DNA from: a bacterium
GTDB lineage: Bacteria; Bacillota; Bacilli; Lactobacillales; Streptococcaceae
Length of the DNA: 9,726 nucleotides
NCBI GenBank assembly: GCA_905221505.1
Contig: CAJNDL010000050.1
Coordinates: 1-9,726 of the forward strand
Direction of reading: 5' to 3'
The translations under genes and the position numbers were made by a program. The notes beneath the pieces were generated by a model. The model had not been told where the DNA came from. It was given only the letters and a program-made list of their open reading frames with translations, and did no database searches. Below are positions 6,316-9,726 of the stretch, piece after piece. Numbering within the stretch: the stretch's first letter is position 1; every line of letters starts with the position of its first letter.

Positions 6316-6327
6316 ATAACTAGTACA
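6308..6327. promoter_or_regulatory. Perfect inverted repeat over the P1 -10, candidate operator
   Basis: TGTACTA (6308-6314) and TAGTACA (6321-6327) are perfect inverted copies around TATAAC. The site covers the whole -10 of P1, a repressor position. The half-sites resemble operators of YtrA-type GntR repressors, which often control ABC exporters; that link is inference and no GntR gene is in the window. Confidence 0.55.
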
Positions 6328-6362
6328 ATAACCAAACAAAAAATCCGAACAATAATTAAATC

Positions 6363-6401
6363 CTGAAATGTCATTATTTCGTTCTGAAATGTTATTGTTT
6401 C
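6363..6401 (+). repeat. Two 18-bp direct repeats upstream of P2
   Basis: CTGAAATGT-C-ATT-A-TTTC (6363-6380) and CTGAAATGT-T-ATT-G-TTTC (6384-6401) match at 16 of 18 positions. Their starts are 21 bp apart, two helical turns. The second copy contains the P2 -35 (6395-6400). Such phased repeats beside a -35 are typical binding sites of response regulators; the regulator is unknown. Confidence 0.6.
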
Positions 6402-6423
6402 AAATTGATAATTTTTGTATAAT
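6395..6423 (+). promoter_or_regulatory. Export operon promoter P2 (proximal)
   Basis: -35 TTGTTT (6395-6400) and a perfect -10 TATAAT (6418-6423) are 17 nt apart. The start would be near 6430, about 30 nt before the ATG at 6460. The weak -35 lies in the second direct repeat, so dependence on an activator is plausible. Confidence 0.65.
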
Positions 6424-6459
6424 ATTGTTAAGAACTTTAAATCAAAAAGGAGTTTCGTT

Positions 6460-7665
6460 ATGAAAAAGAATGGTAAAGCTAAAAAGTGGCAATTGTATGC
6501 AGCAGTTGGTGCTGCGAGTGTAGTTGTATTGGGTGCTGGGGGCATTTTGCTCTTTAGACAACCATCTCAGACTGCTGTAAAAGATGAGCCTACTCATCTT
6601 GTTGTTGCCAAGGAAGGAAGCGTGGCATCCTCTGTTTTATTATCAGGGACAGTAACGGCAAAAAATGAACAATATGTTTATTTTGATGCTAGTAAGGGAG
6701 ATTTAGATGAAATCCTTGTTTCTGTGGGTGATAAGGTTAGTGAAGGGCAGGCTTTAGTTAAGTACAGTAGCTCAGAAGCACAGGCAGCCTATGATTCAGC
6801 GAGTCGAGCAGTTGCGAAGGCAGACCGTCATATCAACGAACTCAATCAAGCACGAAATGAAGCTACTTCAGCTCCAGCTCCACAGTTACCTGCGCCAGCA
6901 GGAGGCGAAGGTGTAGCAGCCCAAACTCCAGCTCCAGTCGCAGGAAATTCAGTATCCTCTATTGATGCTCAATTGGGTGATGCCCGTGATGCCCGTGCAG
7001 ATGCAGCGGCACAATTAAGCAAGGCTCAAAGTCAGTTGGATGCAATGACGGTTCTCAGTACCCTAGAGGGAACTGTGGTCGAAGTCAACCACAATGTTTC
7101 AAAATCTCCAACTGGAGCTAGCCAAGTGGTCGTTCATGTCGTAAGTAATGAAAACTTGCAAGTTAAGGGGGAACTGTCTGAATATAACCTTGCCAACCTA
7201 TCTGTAGGACAAGAAGTAACCTTTACATCTAAAGTTTACCAAGATAAGAGCTGGACTGGTAAGATTAGCTACATTTCTGACTACCCTAAAAATAATGGCG
7301 AAGCAGCAAGTGCAGCGGCTGCCACAGCAGCTGGTAATTCTGGCTCTAAATATCCATATACCATTGATGTTACAAGTGAAATTGGTGACTTGAAACAAGG
7401 ATTTTCAGTAAGCGTTGAGGTCAAGAATAAGAGTAAAGCCATTTTGGTTCCTCTAACAAGTGTTGTGACTGAAAATGATAAGAACTATGTCTGGGTGCTT
7501 GACGAGCAGAAAAAGGCCAAGAAAGTGGAAGTTGGTTTGGGTAATGCTGATGCAGACAACCAAGAAATCACTTCAGGTCTGACAAATGGAGTCAAGGTCA
7601 TCAGTAACCCAACGTCTTCTCTAGAGGAAGGAAAAGAGGTGAAGGCTGATGAAGAAACTAATTAG
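6460..7665 (+). CDS. MacA-like adaptor (membrane-fusion) subunit of an ABC exporter
   Basis: From ATG 6460 (AAAAGGAG six bases upstream) the product has 401 residues. One N-terminal membrane helix (about 11-32) anchors an extracellular periplasmic-adaptor-type protein. A barrel strand region and a lipoyl-like half (about 49-100, GDKVSEGQALVKY) lead to a coiled-coil hairpin (about 105-195) whose tip is Pro/Ala-rich (137-162). The second lipoyl half begins at STLEGTVVEV (200-209), followed by beta domains to the end. An Ala-rich loop lies at 281-291. The protein and its neighbours match the pneumococcal MacAB-like pump Spr0693-0694-0695, in which Spr0693 forms a channel-like assembly above the permease; roles in antimicrobial peptide and lincomycin tolerance are reported. 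Gram-positives lack TolC, so export is across one membrane. The 3' end overlaps the ATPase gene by 17 nt. A TTG at 6415 would only add a non-signal extension lying on the promoter. Confidence 0.9.
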   Translation: MKKNGKAKKWQLYAAVGAASVVVLGAGGILLFRQPSQTAVKDEPTHLVVAKEGSVASSVLLSGTVTAKNEQYVYFDASKGDLDEILVSVGDKVSEGQALVKYSSSEAQAAYDSASRAVAKADRHINELNQARNEATSAPAPQLPAPAGGEGVAAQTPAPVAGNSVSSIDAQLGDARDARADAAAQLSKAQSQLDAMTVLSTLEGTVVEVNHNVSKSPTGASQVVVHVVSNENLQVKGELSEYNLANLSVGQEVTFTSKVYQDKSWTGKISYISDYPKNNGEAASAAAATAAGNSGSKYPYTIDVTSEIGDLKQGFSVSVEVKNKSKAILVPLTSVVTENDKNYVWVLDEQKKAKKVEVGLGNADADNQEITSGLTNGVKVISNPTSSLEEGKEVKADEETN

Positions 7666-8350
7666 TTTAAAAAATATCTGCAGAAGTTACCGTAATGGCG
7701 ACCAGGAACTGCAGGTTCTCAAAAATATCAACCTAGAAGTGAATGAGGGTGAGTTTGTTGCCATCATGGGGCCCTCTGGTTCTGGTAAGTCTACTCTCAT
7801 GAATACGATTGGCATGTTGGATACACCAAGCAGTGGCGAATATTATCTTGAAGGCCAAGAAGTAGCTGGACTAGGTGAAAAACAACTAGCCAAGGTCCGC
7901 AACCAACAAATCGGATTTGTCTTTCAACAGTTCTTTCTACTATCTAAACTCAATGCTCTACAAAATGTAGAATTGCCCTTGATTTATGCAGGAGTTTCGG
8001 CTTCAAAACGTCGCAAGTTGGCCGAGGAATATCTAGATAAGGTTGAGTTGACAGAACGTAGTCACCATTTGCCTTCGGAATTATCTGGTGGTCAAAAGCA
8101 ACGTGTGGCTATTGCGCGTGCCTTAGTAAACAACCCTTCTATCATTCTAGCTGACGAACCGACAGGAGCCTTGGATACCAAAACAGGGAACCAAATTATG
8201 CAACTATTGGTTGACTTGAACAAAGAAGGAAAAACCATTATCATGGTAACGCATGAGCCTGAAATCGCTGCTTATGCTAAACGCCAGATTGTTATTCGAG
8301 ATGGAGTTATTTCGTCTGATAGTGCGCAGTTAGAAAAGGAGGAAAACTAA
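7649..8350 (+). CDS. MacB-type ABC transporter ATP-binding protein
   Basis: This 233-residue ATPase belongs to the MacB/LolD/FtsE-type exporter group. Visible motifs are Walker A GPSGSGKST (41-49), Q-loop VFQQ (Q93), signature LSGGQ (145-149), Walker B IILADE (165-170, catalytic E170), D-loop GALD, and switch H202 in VTHEP. All residues needed for ATP hydrolysis are present. There is no membrane segment; it would sit on the cytoplasmic face of the permease as a dimer. In mechanotransmission exporters of this type ATP binding and hydrolysis move the extracytoplasmic parts rather than passing substrate through the membrane. The start lies inside the last codons of the adaptor gene, with GGTGAAGG just upstream, so translation is probably coupled. 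The stop is one base before the permease ATG. Confidence 0.95.
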   Translation: MKKLISLKNICRSYRNGDQELQVLKNINLEVNEGEFVAIMGPSGSGKSTLMNTIGMLDTPSSGEYYLEGQEVAGLGEKQLAKVRNQQIGFVFQQFFLLSKLNALQNVELPLIYAGVSASKRRKLAEEYLDKVELTERSHHLPSELSGGQKQRVAIARALVNNPSIILADEPTGALDTKTGNQIMQLLVDLNKEGKTIIMVTHEPEIAAYAKRQIVIRDGVISSDSAQLEKEEN

Positions 8351-8351
8351 G

Positions 8352-9611
8352 ATGCAGAATCTGAAATTTGCCTTTTCATCTATCATGGCCCACAAGATGC
8401 GCTCTTTTCTCACTATGATTGGGATTATCATTGGTGTTTCATCAGTTGTTGTGATTATGGCTCTGGGAGATTCCATGTCTCGTCAGATCAATAAAAATAT
8501 GACCAAGTCACAGAAGAATATCCATGTCTTTTTCTCGCCTATCAAAAGCAAAGATGGTTCTTTTACCCAAAAACAATCAGCTTTGACAGTCTCTGGGAAA
8601 GAAGAGGAAGTCCATGTTGAACCGCCAAAACCGCAAGAAGCTTGGGTTAAGGAGGCGGCCAAACTTAAGGGTGTAGATAGTTACTATGTAACCAACTCGA
8701 CAAATACGACCCTGTCTTATAAAGATAAAAAGGTTGAGCGCGCTAGCTTGACAGGTGGAAATATTACTTACATGAAGGCGGTTGAAAATGAAATTGTTGC
8801 AGGTCGTAGTCTTATAGCTCAGGATTATAAAGATGTGGCCAGTGTCATTTTGCTAGACCAAGAACTTGCTAATAGTCTGTTTGGATCTGCTCAAGAAGCT
8901 GTTAACAAGATTATAGATGTTGGTGGCTTTAGCTATCGTGTTATTGGTGTTTATACTAGCGATGAGGCCAAGGCTGTCAAGACATTTGGTATTGGTGGAC
9001 TTCCCATTACGACTAATATTTCTCTTGCCAATAACTTCAATATAGATGAAATTTCTGATATTGTTTTCCGAGTGAATGATACCAGTTTGACACCAACTGT
9101 AGGACCAGAATTAGCTAGAAAAATGACCGAAATTGCTAGTCTTCAACAAGGAGAGTATCAGGTGGCAGATGCGACTGCAGCCTTCCAAGAAGTACAACAA
9201 CTTTTTGGATTTATAACTACGATTATTAGTGCTATTGCGGGGATTTCCCTCTTTGTTGGTGGGACTGGTGTTATGAACATCATGCTGGTTTCGGTGACAG
9301 AGCGTACTCGTGAGATTGGTCTCCGTAAGGCTTTGGGTGCGACACGTGCTAATATTTTAATCCAATTTTTGATTGAATCCATGATTTTGACTTTGCTAGG
9401 TGGAGTCATTGGTTTGACTATTGCAACAGGCTTAACAGCTATAGCTGGTCTACTCTTGCAAGGATTGATAGCGGGTATAGAAGTGGGAGTATCGATCCCA
9501 GTTGCCCTATTTAGTCTTGCGGTTTCGGCTAGCGTGGGTATAGTTTTTGGGGTCTTGCCAGCCAACAAGGCATCGAAGCTTGATCCAATCGAAGCCCTTC
9601 GTTATGAATAA
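8352..9611 (+). CDS. MacB/FtsX-type ABC transporter permease
   Basis: The 419-residue product has the MacB layout: one membrane helix near the N-terminus (about 18-38, TMIGIIIGVSSVVVIMALGD), a large extracellular MacB core domain (about 40-280), then three helices (about 284-313, 337-368 and 381-403) forming the FtsX domain. Diagnostic stretches are GVMNIMLVSVTERTREIGLRKALGA (306-330, in parts) and the C-terminal LPANKASKLDPIEALRYE. Unlike many MacB proteins the ATPase is a separate polypeptide. Ribosome binding site AAAAGGAGG (8335-8343) lies in the 3' end of the ATPase gene. The extracellular domain has a charged Lys/Glu-rich stretch (about 64-100). With its two neighbours it should form a complete pump. 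A terminator follows the stop by a few bases. Confidence 0.95.
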   Translation: MQNLKFAFSSIMAHKMRSFLTMIGIIIGVSSVVVIMALGDSMSRQINKNMTKSQKNIHVFFSPIKSKDGSFTQKQSALTVSGKEEEVHVEPPKPQEAWVKEAAKLKGVDSYYVTNSTNTTLSYKDKKVERASLTGGNITYMKAVENEIVAGRSLIAQDYKDVASVILLDQELANSLFGSAQEAVNKIIDVGGFSYRVIGVYTSDEAKAVKTFGIGGLPITTNISLANNFNIDEISDIVFRVNDTSLTPTVGPELARKMTEIASLQQGEYQVADATAAFQEVQQLFGFITTIISAIAGISLFVGGTGVMNIMLVSVTERTREIGLRKALGATRANILIQFLIESMILTLLGGVIGLTIATGLTAIAGLLLQGLIAGIEVGVSIPVALFSLAVSASVGIVFGVLPANKASKLDPIEALRYE

Positions 9612-9616
9612 GATCA

Positions 9617-9646
9617 ACAAGATGGACACTCGTCTATCTTGTTTTT
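9617..9646 (+). terminator. Intrinsic terminator of the export operon
   Basis: ACAAGATGGA (9617-9626) pairs with TCTATCTTGT (9633-9642) as a 10-bp stem with one G-T pair and a 6-nt loop, followed by T5 (9642-9646). It starts 5 nt after the permease stop codon. Confidence 0.85.
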
Positions 9647-9649
9647 GTA

Positions 9650-9726
9650 GTACGACGGGCATGTCGTGCATCTGAGGTGTAAGTCCTCCGAGGGCACCCG
9701 CTACCGGTGAACCCAATAGCGATTCC
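9650..9726 (+). mobile_element. Probable 5' end of a group II intron (IIC-like), cut by the window
   Basis: Directly after the terminator T-run the sequence changes to GC-richer, structured DNA with no reading frame of note. It opens with GTACGAC (9650-9656), which pairs with GTCGTGC (9663-9669), followed by GAGG (9674-9677) pairing with CCTC (9685-9688) around TGTAAGT. This resembles the start of group II intron domain I, where the consensus opening is GUGYG; here the third base is A. Group IIC introns insert just after terminator stems, which is exactly this position. The maturase gene and intron core would lie beyond the window, so the call rests on about 77 bases. Confidence 0.55.

Noticed and set aside
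6415..6459. Upstream TTG start for the adaptor gene
   Set aside because: It overlaps the P2 -10 and the expected transcription start, has no ribosome binding site, and adds residues before an otherwise normal N-terminal anchor.
6460..9611. Bacteriocin export or immunity system
   Set aside because: There is no peptidase domain in the ATPase, no precursor peptide ORF with a double-glycine leader nearby, and the three genes fit the known MacAB-like pump.
9158..9716. Reverse-strand ORFs under the permease gene and at the right edge
   Set aside because: They mirror the codon pattern of the permease or cross the terminator, have no ribosome binding site, and show no recognisable domain.
1..9726. 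CRISPR array, tRNA or rRNA genes, riboswitch
   Set aside because: I saw no regularly spaced repeats, no tRNA-like cloverleaf and no recognisable riboswitch core; the bioY leader is too short for one.

Overview
The window looks like chromosomal DNA of a Streptococcus of the pneumoniae/mitis group. The main reasons are a BOX repeat with the boxA core familiar from pneumococcal BOX typing, low-GC coding sequence with AAGGAG-type ribosome binding sites, and a gene order (rimM, trmD, ATP-cone protein, YdbC/PC4-like protein, bioY, gor, MacAB-like pump) that I recognise from pneumococcus. Species and strain cannot be settled from the window alone.

Left part (1-3310). The left edge lies inside an IS30-family insertion sequence whose transposase runs leftwards out of the window. 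To its right an extended -10 promoter (795-823) drives a rightward operon: an alpha/beta hydrolase, rimM (16S rRNA processing), trmD (tRNA m1G37 methyltransferase, overlapping rimM by 11 nt) and a stand-alone ATP-cone protein. The operon ends at a bidirectional hairpin that also ends the convergent gene.

Middle part (3302-6168). A leftward gene for a 106-residue protein of unknown function diverges from a rightward gene for a YdbC/PC4-type single-strand nucleic-acid-binding protein. A 19-bp palindrome lies between them. A 105-bp BOX element (boxA-boxC, no boxB) starts on the last base of the ydbC stop codon. A shared terminator then separates it from leftward bioY, the substrate-binding subunit of an ECF biotin transporter. 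The bioY promoter is near-consensus and is flanked by two BirA-like inverted repeats. Leftward gor (glutathione reductase) follows, with its own promoter and terminator.

Right part (6287-9726). Divergent from gor is a three-gene MacAB-like export operon: membrane-fusion/adaptor protein, ABC ATPase and FtsX/MacB permease. It matches the pneumococcal pump Spr0693-0694-0695, linked to antimicrobial peptide and antibiotic tolerance. It appears to have two tandem promoters. P1 has a perfect 7-bp inverted repeat over its -10. P2 has two 18-bp direct repeats 21 bp apart, the nearer one covering its -35. The operon ends in an intrinsic terminator, and directly after that terminator the window closes in what looks like the 5' end of a group II intron, the insertion habit of the IIC class.

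Most genes are housekeeping or known accessory functions. The less explained material is regulatory: two candidate operators on the pump, paired biotin-type operators on bioY, the 19-bp palindrome, and two or three mobile sequences (IS30, BOX, candidate intron) placed at operon boundaries.
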